Shown here piece by piece: positions 7,900-19,763 of a DNA stretch of 64,000 nucleotides; the first letter of the stretch is position 1, and each line of letters starts with the position of its first letter. The DNA comes from Ligilactobacillus sp. WC1T17 (GTDB lineage: Bacteria > Bacillota > Bacilli > Lactobacillales > Lactobacillaceae), in NCBI GenBank assembly GCA_900110005.1, contig FOCC01000004.1, positions 1 to 64,000 of the forward strand. Reading direction: 5' to 3'. The notes under the pieces are model-generated. The model was given only the letters and a program-made list of their open reading frames with translations. It searched no databases and was not told the DNA's origin. Made by a program: the position numbers and the translations under genes.

Positions 7900-8616
7900 T
7901 TAATTATTTAAATGGTTGACGGTACGTGCGTAAAAAGTGACGTCAGGCAAATAATAGTATGAAATAGAGTAGTCGAAAGGCTGCTCGTTTTTTTGACTGT
8001 GAACTTCTTCAACCTTAATTGCGGCCTGATTAACAGGAATATTAGTCAGTTCGTTTTCAGCTGGGGTAGTATAGTGCAAAGATAGATAAGTATCAGTAAC
8101 ATGACCGACAATATTGAACTGCTCTTTGATGAAATGGAAAATAGACCCATTGCAGATGTCTGTTGTTAGATAAGGTACCAAATCGCGCCGGTAAAAAGAT
8201 TCTTCTAGGCAAATCAGTTCATCTTGTCTTAAACGCAGACGCTTAAGGTGGTAAACTTCGCTTTGAGGCTTAATCTTCAAATGAGCAGCTAATTTAGCGT
8301 CAGCCGGAATAATTTCCAAAAAGAGGGTTTTACTTTGGATGGGGGCGTCTTTTTCGAGGTCACGCAGGCCGTATTTATTGGCCATATTGATAATATCATG
8401 ATTGTGGTAAAGAGCTTCATTAACAAAATAGCCACTGCCTTGAATGCGCTTGAGCATGCCTTGGTTGAATAAGGCATTTAAAGCATTGCGGATCGTATTA
8501 CGACTGACCCCATATAATTGCATCAGTTGACCTTCGCTGGGCAATTTATTTGTGTAAGCGCCGGTGTTAATTTTTTTTGCGATATCTTGAGCTACTTCTA
8601 AATATTTTAATGCCAA
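7900..8616 (-). CDS. GntR-family regulator with UTRA domain
   Basis: A 238-aa HutC-subfamily repressor. A winged helix-turn-helix lies at about residues 1-70 (KLPSEGQLMQLYGVSRNTIRNALNAL, then the wing IQGSGYFV), followed by a UTRA ligand-binding domain (VYHLKRLRLRQDELICLEESFY; end region FDYSISYYYLPDVTFY). Such regulators usually sense a phosphosugar or similar metabolite. The target is not evident because no catabolic operon adjoins it. TTG 8616 follows AGAAGGT by about 7 nt; an upstream TTG at 8664 is less likely. It converges on ackA. Confidence 0.88.
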   Translation of the reverse strand: MALKYLEVAQDIAKKINTGAYTNKLPSEGQLMQLYGVSRNTIRNALNALFNQGMLKRIQGSGYFVNEALYHNHDIINMANKYGLRDLEKDAPIQSKTLFLEIIPADAKLAAHLKIKPQSEVYHLKRLRLRQDELICLEESFYRRDLVPYLTTDICNGSIFHFIKEQFNIVGHVTDTYLSLHYTTPAENELTNIPVNQAAIKVEEVHSQKNEQPFDYSISYYYLPDVTFYARTVNHLNN

Positions 8617-8773
8617 AACAATTACCTTCTTGTCAAAAGCTGATATAAATATGATTTGTACCAACTAATTTTTAAGGCTATTATACTGTAAAAAAAGACT
8701 AAAAACAAGGATTTGAGCTGCTAGAAGAACGGAAAAAATCTATTCAAAAAAGACTGAAATATGTTAAAAAAAG

Positions 8774-8830
8774 TTACATCGTAATAAAGTTACAAATCTG
8801 TAATTTAACTGTAATGTTAAGGCCTTAACA
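8774..8830. promoter_or_regulatory. Cluster of palindromes, possible operators
   Basis: Four palindromes are packed in 57 bp: TTAC-N3-GTAA (8774-8784), TTACA-N4-TGTAA (8790-8803), TTAAC-N6-GTTAA (8805-8820) and the 16-bp perfect TGTTAAGGCCTTAACA (8815-8830). They lie between the divergent GntR gene and the small gene at 8894. The binding protein is unknown. Confidence 0.35.
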
Positions 8831-8893
8831 AAAATTTAAAAAAATGTTAAATTAGCTTAGTTGAGATTTTAAATGTTTTTAGGAGGCCTTGTC

Positions 8894-9097
8894 ATGGGCA
8901 ATAAACTTGATATTTTGAACGACTACCAAGTTGCACAAAGAAAAGCAACCGAACTTAGCCATATTTGCACTAAGCTTCATTGCGATGGTCGGACACAACA
9001 TCTTCAAGCTACTTATGATGAAAAACTTAAGCGTATAGAAACTAAGCGCGACAATTTGGGTGTTATCCTGGAAGCAATTAATGCTGCGGAAGACTAG
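8894..9097 (+). CDS. Small hypothetical protein (67 aa)
   Basis: Unrecognised small charged protein, probably helical (repeated Lys/Glu/Leu/Ala, for example EKLKRIETKRDNL), with two Cys (HICTKLHCDG). ATG 8894 has AGGAGG at 7 nt; an in-frame ATG at 8873 lies before that site and is not needed. It is followed by a good terminator, so it is a single-gene transcript. The upstream palindrome cluster suggests regulated expression. Confidence 0.6.
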   Translation: MGNKLDILNDYQVAQRKATELSHICTKLHCDGRTQHLQATYDEKLKRIETKRDNLGVILEAINAAED

Positions 9098-9119
9098 GAT
9101 TTAACAATTAAACAAAAAT

Positions 9120-9144
9120 AGGGCTGGGCGACCAGTCCTTTTTT
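9120..9144 (+). terminator. Intrinsic terminator
   Basis: AGGGCTGG pairs with CCAGTCCT around a GCGA tetraloop, followed by six T. Confidence 0.88.
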
Positions 9145-9215
9145 AGCATAAATAACTGATTAATGTTAAGATATAGACATTATGTAATTAGGCTTGGAAA
9201 GGGAATTAATTTTTA

Positions 9216-10006
9216 ATGTGAGTAATATTTATTGGCAATGTGATGGGAAATTCAGGGGTGAGAATGCTGGAAGAATATCTGCCGCAATTGAAGCGCAAAT
9301 ATCGACCGCAATTGACCATTGTAAATGGTGAAAATGCTACCCGTGGGCGTGGCATTAATGAAGACTGCTATAAAAGACTTTTGAAAGCAGGAGCAGATGT
9401 GATTACTATGGGCAATCATACGTGGGATAATCCTGAAATTCAAACCTTTATTGCGCATGCTCAAAAATTAGTTCAATCGTTGAGCCTGCCTAAAAAAGTT
9501 CCGGGACAAGGTTATTTAATCCAACAGGTAAATGATAAAAAAGTCGTCGTAGTAAATTTGTTGGGGCGGATTTTTATGAATCCGGCCGACGATCCTTTTG
9601 CTGAAATGCAAGCTTTGCTGGCTAAAATTAAAGCTGACGATATTTTTGTCGATTTTCATGCGGAAATCACCAGCGAAAAGGAAGCTTTTGCCTGGTATTT
9701 TGATGGATTAGTCACCGCCGTAATTGGAACACATACGCATGTTCAAACCAGTGATGCCCATATTTTGCCCAAGGGGACGGCTTATTTGACCGATGTGGGA
9801 TGACAGGCCTTTATGATGGTATTTTAGGGATGAAACGGCAAAATGCAATTGAACGTTTTTTAACCCGGATGCCGACTAAATTTGAAGTGGATGATACTGG
9901 CCGACAGAATTTAGGTACTTGTGTGATTGACTTTAATCCCAAAAACAATCACGCACAAAAAATTGTGTCGCTGCAAATCAACGCCAATCATCCTTTTTTT
10001 AATTAA
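9216..10006 (+). pseudogene. ymdB: Decayed YmdB/TIGR00282 metallophosphoesterase
   Basis: YmdB is a binuclear-metal 2',3'-cyclic-nucleotide phosphodiesterase that in Bacillus also influences RNase Y. Here the full ~263-codon length is present but broken. ATG 9216 is followed at once by TGA where the family has Arg (MRI). The next residues, VIFIGNVMGNSG, keep the family frame. Asp8, a metal ligand, is Asn. A one-base deletion before 9800 shifts the frame inside TDVG|MTGLYDG. E39-N40 (NGENATRG), N67-H68 (GNHTWD) and GTHTHVQT survive. The usual RP after LV is QS. Several changes are C-to-T or G-to-A, as in neutral decay. The usual upstream partner rny is absent. mutS follows with its own Shine-Dalgarno. 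Confidence 0.88.
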
Positions 10007-10023
10007 ACAGTGGAGGAATTTTG

Positions 10024-12630
10024 ATGGCCCAAAAAAAAGAAACACCGATGATGCAGCAATATTATGAGATAAAAAAGCAATATCCGGATGCTTTTTTATT
10101 TTACCGCCTAGGTGATTTTTATGAAATGTTCAACGATGATGCGATTAAGGGGTCACAATTGCTGGAATTGACCTTAACGACGCGCAATAAAAACGCTAAA
10201 AATCCGATTCCGATGTGCGGTGTCCCGCATCATGCGGTACAAAATTATATTGATATTTTAATTGACAAAGGATATAAGGTAGCAATTTGTGAGCAGATGG
10301 AAGATCCCAAGTTAGCCAAAGGGATGGTTAAAAGAGAGGTTATCCAGCTGGTCACACCAGGGACTATTATTGATACCAGAGCTTCAGAAGCGGGTGAGAA
10401 CAATTATTTGACGGCCGTGCACGAAGAAAAGGGGCTTTTTGGTTTTGCTTATGCCGATTTATCTACAGGTGAAATCAAGTGTGCTACCTTAAATGATCGT
10501 GAAAGCCTTTTGAATGAAATTACAAGTTTAAGAACTAAAGAAGTGGTCGTAGATCAAACGGTCACCGATGCGACCCTTGATTTATTTAATAAATTAAAAA
10601 TTCTTATTTCACACCAGGATGCCTATGAATTAACAGCAGAAATGTCATATGCAGCGCAAAGAATCACCGCCTCTTTGGAACAGGAAGTTTTAAAACACCT
10701 GCTGGCTTATTTGGCTGCGACGCAAAAGCGCTCTTTAGCCCATTTGCAACTGGCGGTTCACTACGAGCCGTCTTATTATCTGAAATTAGACCGGTATGCT
10801 AAGGGAAATTTGGAATTATTGCAAAATGCACGGACTAATAAAAAGCAGGGAACTTTATTATGGGTACTTGATGAAACTAAAACCGCGATGGGGTCACGGA
10901 TGCTAAAACAGTGGATTTCACGGCCACTGTTGAAATTAAGCGACATCAGTCAGCGACAGGATATCGTCGAAGATTTGATCAACCATTATTTTGAAAGAGC
11001 TAGCTTACAGGATGAATTAAAGCAGGTTTACGACTTAGAAAGATTAGCCGGTCGAGTTGCATTCGGTAGTGTTAATGGACGCGATTTAATCCAATTAAAG
11101 ACGTCTTTAGCCCATATTCCACAGTTACGTTATAATTTGAGCGAATTAAATGATACGGGTATTTATGACGGTTTACTGGAGCGAATGGATCCGGTAGGTG
11201 AGGTTTATCAGCTGATTCAAGCAGCCATTGCAGATGAGCCGCCGGTTTCAGTGACTGAAGGCGGTCTGATTAAAAAAGGCTACAATAAACAGCTGGATGA
11301 ATATACAGATGCGATGCAAAACGGCAAGAAGTGGCTAGCTGAACTTGAGCAAAGTGAACGGGAAAAAACCGGAATTCATAACTTAAAAATCGGCTTCAAC
11401 CGGGTTTTCGGCTATTACATTGAAGTTTCCAAAGGAAATATCAGCAAACTTCCGCAAGGACGATATGAAAGAAAGCAAACCTTGGTTAATGCTGAAAGAT
11501 TTATCACACCTGAATTAAAAGAAAAAGAAGACTTGATTTTAGGTGCTGAAAGCAAGGCTTTTGAGTTGGAATATAAGCTCTTTGTCGAAATTAGAGAGCA
11601 AATCAAAGCCAACATTAAGCGCCTGCAAAAATTAGCGGCGGCTGTAGCAGAACTCGATTGTCTGCAATCATTGGCGGTGGTTAGTGAAGAAAATCATTTT
11701 GTCAGGCCAATCCTGCAGGAAAAAAGTCGGGAATTAAAAATTATTTCAGGTTGGCATCCAGTCGTTGAACGGGTCATGGGACAGCAAAATTATGTGCCTA
11801 ATGATATTTTGATGCCAAAAGGGCGCGATATTTTGCTGATTACCGGGCCAAATATGTCAGGTAAGAGTACTTATATGCGCCAATTAGCCTTGACAGTGAT
11901 TATGGCGCAAATTGGCTGCTTTGTACCGGCTAAAGAAGCCGTAATGCCCTTATTTGATCAAATTTTCACCCGTATTGGGGCTGCAGATGATTTGATTTCA
12001 GGTGAATCAACTTTTATGGTCGAAATGAAAGAAACCAACGATGCTTTAAAAAATGCCAGCGACCGCAGCCTACTACTGTTTGATGAAATTGGCCGAGGAA
12101 CAGCCACATATGATGGCATGGCTTTAGCACAAGCTATTATTGAATATGTGCACAACCATTTAGGCGCTAAAACCCTCTTTTCAACGCACTATCATGAATT
12201 GATGGTTTTGGATAAAGAATTGGCGCATTTAGAAAATATCCATGTCGGCGCAGTTGAAAAAAATGGTGAATTAATTTTCCTGCATAAAGTTCAACCAGGA
12301 CCGGCAGACAAGTCTTATGGGATTCATGTCGCTAAATTGGCTGGCATGCCGGATAGTTTAATTAACCGGGCCAACCAGATTTTAACGAATCTTGAACAAA
12401 CCGTTAAACCTGAACGGGCACTGCCTAAAAAGGATGCTTTGGTGGATGAACCTCAAATAGAGACGGGACAATTGTCATTATTTGAAGCCCAAAAAGAACG
12501 TCCTAAGCCGGTTGATTCAAAGGCTAAGCGGGTACTTTTGGAAATGCAAAATAGTGATTTGATGGCTATGACGCCGCTGGATGTGATGCTAGCGGTGCAT
12601 AAATGGCAACAGGAGCTGAAGAAGGGATAA
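10024..12630 (+). CDS. mutS: DNA mismatch repair protein MutS
   Basis: Recognises base mismatches and small loops after replication and recruits MutL. It is 868 aa, the normal length. The N-terminal mismatch-reading F32-Y33-E34 lies in GDFYEMF. The lever/clamp region follows, with [13 protein letters not shown]. The ATPase has Walker [10 protein letters not shown] at 608-616, signature STFMVEM, Walker [11 protein letters not shown] and the switch STHYHEL. ATG 10024 has GGAGG at 7 nt; the TTG before it is in frame but not needed. mutL starts 1 nt after the stop, so the two are translated together. Confidence 0.98.
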   Translation: MAQKKETPMMQQYYEIKKQYPDAFLFYRLGDFYEMFNDDAIKGSQLLELTLTTRNKNAKNPIPMCGVPHHAVQNYIDILIDKGYKVAICEQMEDPKLAKGMVKREVIQLVTPGTIIDTRASEAGENNYLTAVHEEKGLFGFAYADLSTGEIKCATLNDRESLLNEITSLRTKEVVVDQTVTDATLDLFNKLKILISHQDAYELTAEMSYAAQRITASLEQEVLKHLLAYLAATQKRSLAHLQLAVHYEPSYYLKLDRYAKGNLELLQNARTNKKQGTLLWVLDETKTAMGSRMLKQWISRPLLKLSDISQRQDIVEDLINHYFERASLQDELKQVYDLERLAGRVAFGSVNGRDLIQLKTSLAHIPQLRYNLSELNDTGIYDGLLERMDPVGEVYQLIQAAIADEPPVSVTEGGLIKKGYNKQLDEYTDAMQNGKKWLAELEQSEREKTGIHNLKIGFNRVFGYYIEVSKGNISKLPQGRYERKQTLVNAERFITPELKEKEDLILGAESKAFELEYKLFVEIREQIKANIKRLQKLAAAVAELDCLQSLAVVSEENHFVRPILQEKSRELKIISGWHPVVERVMGQQNYVPNDILMPKGRDILLITGPNMSGKSTYMRQLALTVIMAQIGCFVPAKEAVMPLFDQIFTRIGAADDLISGESTFMVEMKETNDALKNASDRSLLLFDEIGRGTATYDGMALAQAIIEYVHNHLGAKTLFSTHYHELMVLDKELAHLENIHVGAVEKNGELIFLHKVQPGPADKSYGIHVAKLAGMPDSLINRANQILTNLEQTVKPERALPKKDALVDEPQIETGQLSLFEAQKERPKPVDSKAKRVLLEMQNSDLMAMTPLDVMLAVHKWQQELKKG

Positions 12631-12631
12631 A

Positions 12632-14539
12632 ATGGCAGAAATTCATGAATTATCAGAAACTTTAGCAAACCAAATTGCCGCTGGGGAAGTGATTGAACGT
12701 CCAGCTTCAGTCGTCAAAGAATTAGTCGAAAATGCTTTGGATGCCAAGGCTAGACAAGTTGAAATTAAGGTCAAAGCGTCTGGTTTAGAACAAATTCAGG
12801 TTACTGACGATGGCCAAGGTATTGCCCAAAGTGAAGTTTCTTTAGCTTTTAAAAGGCATGCTACCAGTAAAATCAGCAGCAAAGAGGATTTGTTTAAAGT
12901 ATTTACCTTAGGCTTTAGGGGGGAAGCTTTGCCTTCAATTGCTTCAGTAGCGCAAGTCGAATTAAAAACAGCGCGCCAGGGTGAAGCGGCCGGGTCAACC
13001 ATTCAGTTAAAAGGCGGGCAAATTTTAGACCAAAAAGCAGCGCAGTTGCGTAAAGGAACCCAAATTACGGTTACTGATTTATTTTATAATACACCAGCTC
13101 GGCTGAAATATTTGCGGTCGCAGCGTACTGAATTGGCGCATATTACTGATATTGTGGACCGTTTGGCTTTAGGACATGCTGAAGTGGCTTTTACATTAAA
13201 AAACAACGATAAAGTTATCTTAAAAACGGCAGGAAACAACAAGCAGTTACAAACGTTCAGCGCTATTTACGGCCTGAAAACGGCTAAAAAAATGCTGGCT
13301 TTTCAAACCGAAGATGCTGATTTTAAAGTTAGCGGGCTCATTTCATTGCCGGAAGAAACCCGGTCAAACCGCAACGGGATTACGCTGTTGATTAATGGAC
13401 GCTATGTGAAAAATTTTGCCTTAATTAAGGCTGTTTTGGCCGGCTATGGATCTAAATTAATGGTGGGACGATTTCCTTATGCCGTGGTCAACATTGAACT
13501 TGACCCCTTATTATGTGACGTTAACGTCCATCCAACCAAAAAAGAAGTCCGGCTCAGTAAGGAAAATGAGCTGGCTCATTTGCTTACACAGGCCATTTAC
13601 CAGCGGATTGCCCAAGAAAATCTGATTCCTGATGCTAATCTGGATGAGTCTAAGTTAAAAATCCAAGAAAGCAGTCAAGCTTATAAGAGTATTCAACCTG
13701 AAAAAACGGAATTGATTCAAACACTTTTGGGTGAGCCAAAGCAAGATGTGTCTCCAAATAAACCAATCCAAGTTGAACCTTTGATTATTAAAAGCAGGCA
13801 AGATTTGACCAGCCCTTTAGCCAAAAAGTGGGATAAAAAATACGCTGGCGAAAAGATGCCAGCTGCAAAAGACGAACCTGCTGTTTTTGAGGAGATGCCG
13901 TTAACTAAAACACCCAGTACCAAGCGTTTTCCGGATTTACTATATATCGGACAATTGCATGGAACCTACCTTTTAGCTGAAAGCCAAGCAGGCCTTTATT
14001 TAATTGACCAGCATGCAGCTCAGGAGCGTTGCAATTATGAAAGGCTGCGGGTTGAAATCGGCCAAGTTGGTGGAGCTCAGCAAAATCTGCTGGTGCCCAT
14101 TGTCTTATCATATTCGACGAGTGATGCTTTAAAAATTGCCGAAAATATGGATAAGATTTGGCAATTAGGGTTGCATTTGGAAGACTTTGGGACTAATACG
14201 TATGTTTTGCATAGTCATCCAGTTTGGTTTAAAGAAGGCCACGAAGAGCAGACCTTAAAAGAATTATTGGGAATGCTCTTAAATGATCCAAACTTGACGG
14301 TAGCTAAATTTCGGGAAAAGACTGCGATTATGATGAGCTGCAAGCAGGCAATCAAAGCCAACCACCACTTAGAACCGGGGCAGGCTAAGGCGTTACTGGC
14401 GCAACTGGCTCAATGCGAAAATCCTTTTAATTGTCCGCACGGCCGTCCTGTTTTAGTGCATTTTGGACCTACTGACTTGGAAAAAATGTTTAAACGAATT
14501 CAAGATCCACACCAAAGCGGGTTTCAAAATGAATTTTAG
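12632..14539 (+). CDS. mutL: DNA mismatch repair protein MutL (endonuclease type)
   Basis: The GHKL ATPase MutL couples MutS recognition to strand incision. The N-terminal domain shows NALDA, DDGQGI, TLGFRGEALPSI and GTQITVTDLFYNTPARLKYL. A linker around 330-430 leads to the C-terminal dimerisation domain. That domain carries the nicking-endonuclease motif DQHAAQER at 459-466 plus the late SCKQAIKA and CPHGRP motifs that complete the metal site. This is expected for Gram-positive bacteria lacking MutH. It is 635 aa and is preceded by GAAGGGA within the end of mutS. Confidence 0.97.
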   Translation: MAEIHELSETLANQIAAGEVIERPASVVKELVENALDAKARQVEIKVKASGLEQIQVTDDGQGIAQSEVSLAFKRHATSKISSKEDLFKVFTLGFRGEALPSIASVAQVELKTARQGEAAGSTIQLKGGQILDQKAAQLRKGTQITVTDLFYNTPARLKYLRSQRTELAHITDIVDRLALGHAEVAFTLKNNDKVILKTAGNNKQLQTFSAIYGLKTAKKMLAFQTEDADFKVSGLISLPEETRSNRNGITLLINGRYVKNFALIKAVLAGYGSKLMVGRFPYAVVNIELDPLLCDVNVHPTKKEVRLSKENELAHLLTQAIYQRIAQENLIPDANLDESKLKIQESSQAYKSIQPEKTELIQTLLGEPKQDVSPNKPIQVEPLIIKSRQDLTSPLAKKWDKKYAGEKMPAAKDEPAVFEEMPLTKTPSTKRFPDLLYIGQLHGTYLLAESQAGLYLIDQHAAQERCNYERLRVEIGQVGGAQQNLLVPIVLSYSTSDALKIAENMDKIWQLGLHLEDFGTNTYVLHSHPVWFKEGHEEQTLKELLGMLLNDPNLTVAKFREKTAIMMSCKQAIKANHHLEPGQAKALLAQLAQCENPFNCPHGRPVLVHFGPTDLEKMFKRIQDPHQSGFQNEF

Positions 14540-14594
14540 GCAAAAAAATAAAAATGTGTTACTATTATTAGCGTGCTAGAAATGAGGATGCGAA

Positions 14595-15200
14595 ATGTAT
14601 GAATATTTGATAGGTGCTGTTGTTGATGTCACACCGCAATATATTGTTGTCGAGAATAATCAGCTGGGTTATTTAATCTATACGGCTAATCCTTATCGCT
14701 TTACGGCCGATCCTAATAAAAAAGAAAAAATTTATTTAGAACAGATTGTTAGAGAAAATGAAATCACGCTTTACGGCTTTAGAAGTGCTAAGGAAAAGAA
14801 GCTTTTCTTAAAACTGCTGGAAGTTTCAGGTATCGGGCCTAAGAGTGCCTTGGCTATTTTAGCTAATGAAGACCACCAAGGATTTGTTTTGGCTGTTAAT
14901 AATGAAGATGACGGCTATTTAACAAAATTTCCCGGTATTGGCAAAAAAACAGCCAAGCAGATTATTTTAGACTTGAAGGGCAAGTTAACTGATTTGGACA
15001 GTCCGGAAGCTTTAATTGGGCAACAAGGGTTAACGCTAACTGCTACAGCTGACCCTTATCAAAAAGAAGCAGTGGCAGCCTTGCTGGCGTTGGGATATAC
15101 CAAGCAAGAAGTCAAGCGCGTTGCTAAAAAACTGCAAGATTATACAGCTGATTCGACGGATGGATATTTACGCTACGCTTTAAAAATGATGATGAAGTAA
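14595..15200 (+). CDS. ruvA: Holliday junction branch migration protein RuvA
   Basis: Binds four-way junctions as a tetramer and loads RuvB. The 201-aa protein has the N-terminal OB-fold ([20 protein letters not shown]), tandem helix-hairpin-helix motifs ([15 protein letters not shown] and [20 protein letters not shown]) and a short C-terminal RuvB-binding helical domain ([20 protein letters not shown]). It follows mutL by 55 nt containing a possible promoter, and ruvB starts 10 nt later. Confidence 0.97.
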   Translation: MYEYLIGAVVDVTPQYIVVENNQLGYLIYTANPYRFTADPNKKEKIYLEQIVRENEITLYGFRSAKEKKLFLKLLEVSGIGPKSALAILANEDHQGFVLAVNNEDDGYLTKFPGIGKKTAKQIILDLKGKLTDLDSPEALIGQQGLTLTATADPYQKEAVAALLALGYTKQEVKRVAKKLQDYTADSTDGYLRYALKMMMK

Positions 15201-15210
15201 GGAGGGAATT

Positions 15211-16215
15211 ATGCCGGAAGATAAACGCATTGTTTCGGGGGAAGAAGTGGATGAAACCAGTCTCAATGAGCAAAGTTTACGTCCCCAAACCTTAAACGAT
15301 TATATTGGTCAAGCTAAGATTAAACAAGAAGTAGCAATTTATATTCAAGCTGCTAAACAAAGACAAGAATCGCTGGATCATGTGCTTTTATACGGCCCTC
15401 CTGGCTTAGGCAAGACCACCTTGGCGAACATTATCGCTAACGAATTAGGCGTGGGCATTAAAACAACTACGGGTCCCGCTATTGAACGTCCCGGTGATTT
15501 GGTGGCGATTTTAAACGAATTAGAGCCGGGGGATGTTTTATTTATTGATGAAATCCATCGGCTTCCCAAAAACGTTGAAGAAATTTTATATTCAGCGATG
15601 GAAGATTTCTATATTGATATTGTAGTAGGCCAAGACCAAGCTGCACATCCCGTCCGTTTTCCTTTGCCGCCCTTTACCTTAATTGGGGCAACAACACGGG
15701 CCGGAATGCTATCTTCGCCATTGAGGGCGCGGTTTGGTATTGTGGGACACATGCAATATTATAACAATCAAGAGCTTGAGGCGATTGTAAAACGATCAGC
15801 GCAGGTTTTTCACTCTAAAATCAGCGCTGATGGCGCCTTAGAAATTGCGCGCCGGTCACGAGGAACGCCACGGGTGGCTAACCGTTTGCTGAAGCGTGTG
15901 CGGGATTTTGCGGATGTTTATGGTAAAAGTGCCATTGATAATGAAATTGTCAAGTATGCCTTAGAACTTTTGCAAGTTGATGAGTTAGGTCTAGATGAAA
16001 CGGACCGCAAATTATTGACTACTATGATTAAACTTTATGGCGGAGGCCCCGTGGGGTTAGCTACGTTAGCTGCTAATATCGGGGAAGAAACCGAAACAGT
16101 TGCTGATATGATTGAACCGTATTTAATGCAAAAGGGGCTCATCAAACGTACGCCGCGAGGGCGAATGGCAACCAATTTAGCCTATCAGCATTTACATTTA
16201 GAAAATAATAAATAA
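15211..16215 (+). CDS. ruvB: Holliday junction ATP-dependent helicase RuvB
   Basis: AAA+ motor that drives branch migration with RuvA. It is 334 aa: Walker [10 protein letters not shown] at 62-70, Walker [10 protein letters not shown], sensor 1 LIGATTRAG, the arginine finger region LRARFGIV, and a C-terminal winged helix ([12 protein letters not shown]). It is preceded by AAGGAGGG. It lies in the mutS-mutL-ruvAB-queA-tgt order typical of lactobacilli. Confidence 0.98.
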   Translation: MPEDKRIVSGEEVDETSLNEQSLRPQTLNDYIGQAKIKQEVAIYIQAAKQRQESLDHVLLYGPPGLGKTTLANIIANELGVGIKTTTGPAIERPGDLVAILNELEPGDVLFIDEIHRLPKNVEEILYSAMEDFYIDIVVGQDQAAHPVRFPLPPFTLIGATTRAGMLSSPLRARFGIVGHMQYYNNQELEAIVKRSAQVFHSKISADGALEIARRSRGTPRVANRLLKRVRDFADVYGKSAIDNEIVKYALELLQVDELGLDETDRKLLTTMIKLYGGGPVGLATLAANIGEETETVADMIEPYLMQKGLIKRTPRGRMATNLAYQHLHLENNK

Positions 16216-16229
16216 GAAGGGTGACTACA

Positions 16230-18436
<2,207 letters not shown>

Positions 18437-18501
18437 AGAAACTAGCTTTTTAATGATTTTTTTGTTACAGTTTAAATAGTCACAATGAAGGAGTGAATAA
18501 T

Positions 18502-18879
18502 TTGAATTCTGGAATGTCAACGATTGTCATGTTTGTCGTCCTGATTGGGATTATGTATTTCATGATGATTAGACCGCAAAAAAAACAACAAGATGCACAC
18601 CAAAAGATGCTTAGTTCGCTTAAGCACGGTGATGAAGTGATTACGATTGGTGGTTTGCATGCCGTTGTTGACTCTGTTAACGACGAAAAAAATATCATCA
18701 CACTTGATTGCGATGGTGTTTTATTGGACTTTTCCAAGTCTTCTATTGCAAGAGTAACCCAAAAGCAAGAAGATCCAATTAAGGAAACTGCGGCTGCTCC
18801 AAAAGAAACTGCTAGTGAAACAAAAACAGCTGATGAAGCCAAAGAAACTGCTAGTGATTCTGAGCAAAAAGAAGATTAA
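18502..18879 (+). CDS. yajC: Preprotein translocase subunit YajC
   Basis: A single-pass membrane protein associated with the Sec translocon. It has one N-terminal transmembrane helix (about residues 5-22, TIVMFVVLIGIMYFMMIRPQKK), the classic RPQKKQ turn, a small cytosolic domain (LKHGDEVITIGGLHAVVDSV) and a Lys/Glu/Ala/Thr-rich tail with a repeated KETAS. I chose TTG 18502, 8 nt after AAGGAG; GTG 18493 overlaps that site. The product is 125 aa. It is the last gene of the run, and a terminator follows. Confidence 0.9.
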   Translation: MNSGMSTIVMFVVLIGIMYFMMIRPQKKQQDAHQKMLSSLKHGDEVITIGGLHAVVDSVNDEKNIITLDCDGVLLDFSKSSIARVTQKQEDPIKETAAAPKETASETKTADEAKETASDSEQKED

Positions 18880-18910
18880 AAAAAGCTGGAATTAACTTCC
18901 AGCTTTTTTT
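18880..18910 (+). terminator. Intrinsic terminator of yajC
   Basis: AAAAAAGCTGGAA pairs with TTCCAGCTTTTTT, right after the stop; it closes the mutS-to-yajC run. Confidence 0.9.
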
Positions 18911-18960
18911 GTAGCTAAAAAAGCAAATGAAAACGGCTACTAAATTAAAATTTAATAAGA

Positions 18961-18977
18961 ATTTTGACTTTCAAATT
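18961..18977. promoter_or_regulatory. FabT-like operator, distal
   Basis: ATTTTGACTTTCAAATT has the TTTGA-N3-TCAAA core with exact arms. It lies about 325 bp before fabZ and about 50 bp after the yajC terminator, with no promoter recognised beside it. Confidence 0.45.
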
Positions 18978-19110
18978 ACTTTAGCGGTAAATCAAAAAGA
19001 CTTTGTGCAAAAAATAACAAGATGAATTTATTATTTAATAAGTTATAGCTAATTTTAAAATTAAATTTTGAAGTGAAGTGAAGGGGCAATAAATCAATAA
19101 TCAGTACGAT

Positions 19111-19128
19111 ATTTTGACATTTCAAACT
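19111..19128. promoter_or_regulatory. FabT-like site with 4-nt centre
   Basis: ATTTTGACATTTCAAACT has TTTGA and TCAAA arms separated by four instead of three bases, so it may bind weakly. It lies about 75 bp upstream of the fabZ promoter. Confidence 0.3.
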
Positions 19129-19201
19129 ATTTTTGTTCAAAATCTCTAAAAAAGTTCGAAAGTTATTTTTAGGAAACTCTAATCATGGGTTATAGTTTCT
19201 T

Positions 19202-19230
19202 TTGACATAGAAAAATAAATATAATATTAT
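19202..19230 (+). promoter_or_regulatory. Promoter of the fab/acc operon
   Basis: TTGACA (19202-19207), 17-bp spacer, TATTAT (19225-19230). The predicted start near 19237 lies just before the FabT-like palindrome. Confidence 0.75.
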
Positions 19231-19243
19231 TTTGTCATCGAAT

Positions 19244-19260
19244 AGTTTGATATTCGAAAT
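19244..19260. promoter_or_regulatory. FabT operator of the fabZ promoter
   Basis: AGTTTGATATTCGAAAT is a near-palindrome (TTTGA-N3-TCGAA) just downstream of the predicted transcription start, placed to block elongation or initiation. Confidence 0.65.
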
Positions 19261-19286
19261 AATTTAAATAAGTGAGGTGAACACGT

Positions 19287-19736
19287 ATGAAGAAGGTGAT
19301 GGATGCCCAAGAAATCATGGATATGATTCCTAACCGTTATCCAATTTGTTACATCGATTATGTTGATGAGCTGATTCCAGGCAAGGAAATCACAGCAACC
19401 AAGAATGTAACAATCAATGAATCCTTTTTCCGTGGACATTTTCCAAAGAATCCGGTGATGCCGGGTGTCCTGATTATTGAAACACTGGCACAAGCTGCTT
19501 CAATTCTGATTTTTAAATCACCTGAGTTTGCTGGTAAAACAGCCTATTTAGGCGCTATTCATCAGGCTAAATTCAGAAAAGTTGTCCGGCCGGGTGATGT
19601 TTTAAAATTGCATATTGTGATGGAAAAAGTAAAATCCAATATGGGATTGGTTAAAGCAGAAGCGCTGGTGGAAGACAAGAAGGTCTGCACAGCAGAGCTG
19701 ATGTTTGCCGTTTATAAGCGTGACGAAAAAATTTAA
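19287..19736 (+). CDS. fabZ: 3-hydroxyacyl-ACP dehydratase, FabZ family, first copy
   Basis: Removes water from 3-hydroxyacyl-ACP in fatty acid elongation. It is a 149-aa hot-dog fold. Catalytic His and Glu lie in RGHFPKNPVMPGVLIIETLAQ, and substrate-channel residues in YLGAIHQAKFRKVVRPGD. The N-terminal motif reads PNRYP where the second copy (24927) has PHRYP. Lactic acid bacteria often carry two copies, one of which (FabN/FabZ1 type) also isomerises the double bond to start unsaturated fatty acids. Because no fabA or fabM is seen here, one copy may do that, but the sequence does not tell me which. GAGGTG precedes the ATG. Confidence 0.93.
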   Translation: MKKVMDAQEIMDMIPNRYPICYIDYVDELIPGKEITATKNVTINESFFRGHFPKNPVMPGVLIIETLAQAASILIFKSPEFAGKTAYLGAIHQAKFRKVVRPGDVLKLHIVMEKVKSNMGLVKAEALVEDKKVCTAELMFAVYKRDEKI

Positions 19737-19763
19737 TGGAAAAGCCGCTTTTTATTTGTGATT

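Larger units (their letters stand above)
18911..19286 (+). other. Long A+T-rich intergenic region upstream of the fab operon
   Basis: This 376-bp stretch has no supported ORF. It contains a promoter at 19202-19230 and three FabT-like palindromes (18961, 19111, 19244). The rest is A+T-rich without further recognisable structure. Confidence 0.7.

Noticed and set aside
9240-9803. Reading the ymdB fragments as two small real genes
   Set aside because: Both match consecutive parts of one family in different frames; the first lacks the opening strand and a metal ligand, the second has no ribosome site.
18961-19128. A decayed gene between yajC and fabZ
   Set aside because: No frame gives recognisable protein fragments; the region reads as regulatory A+T-rich DNA.
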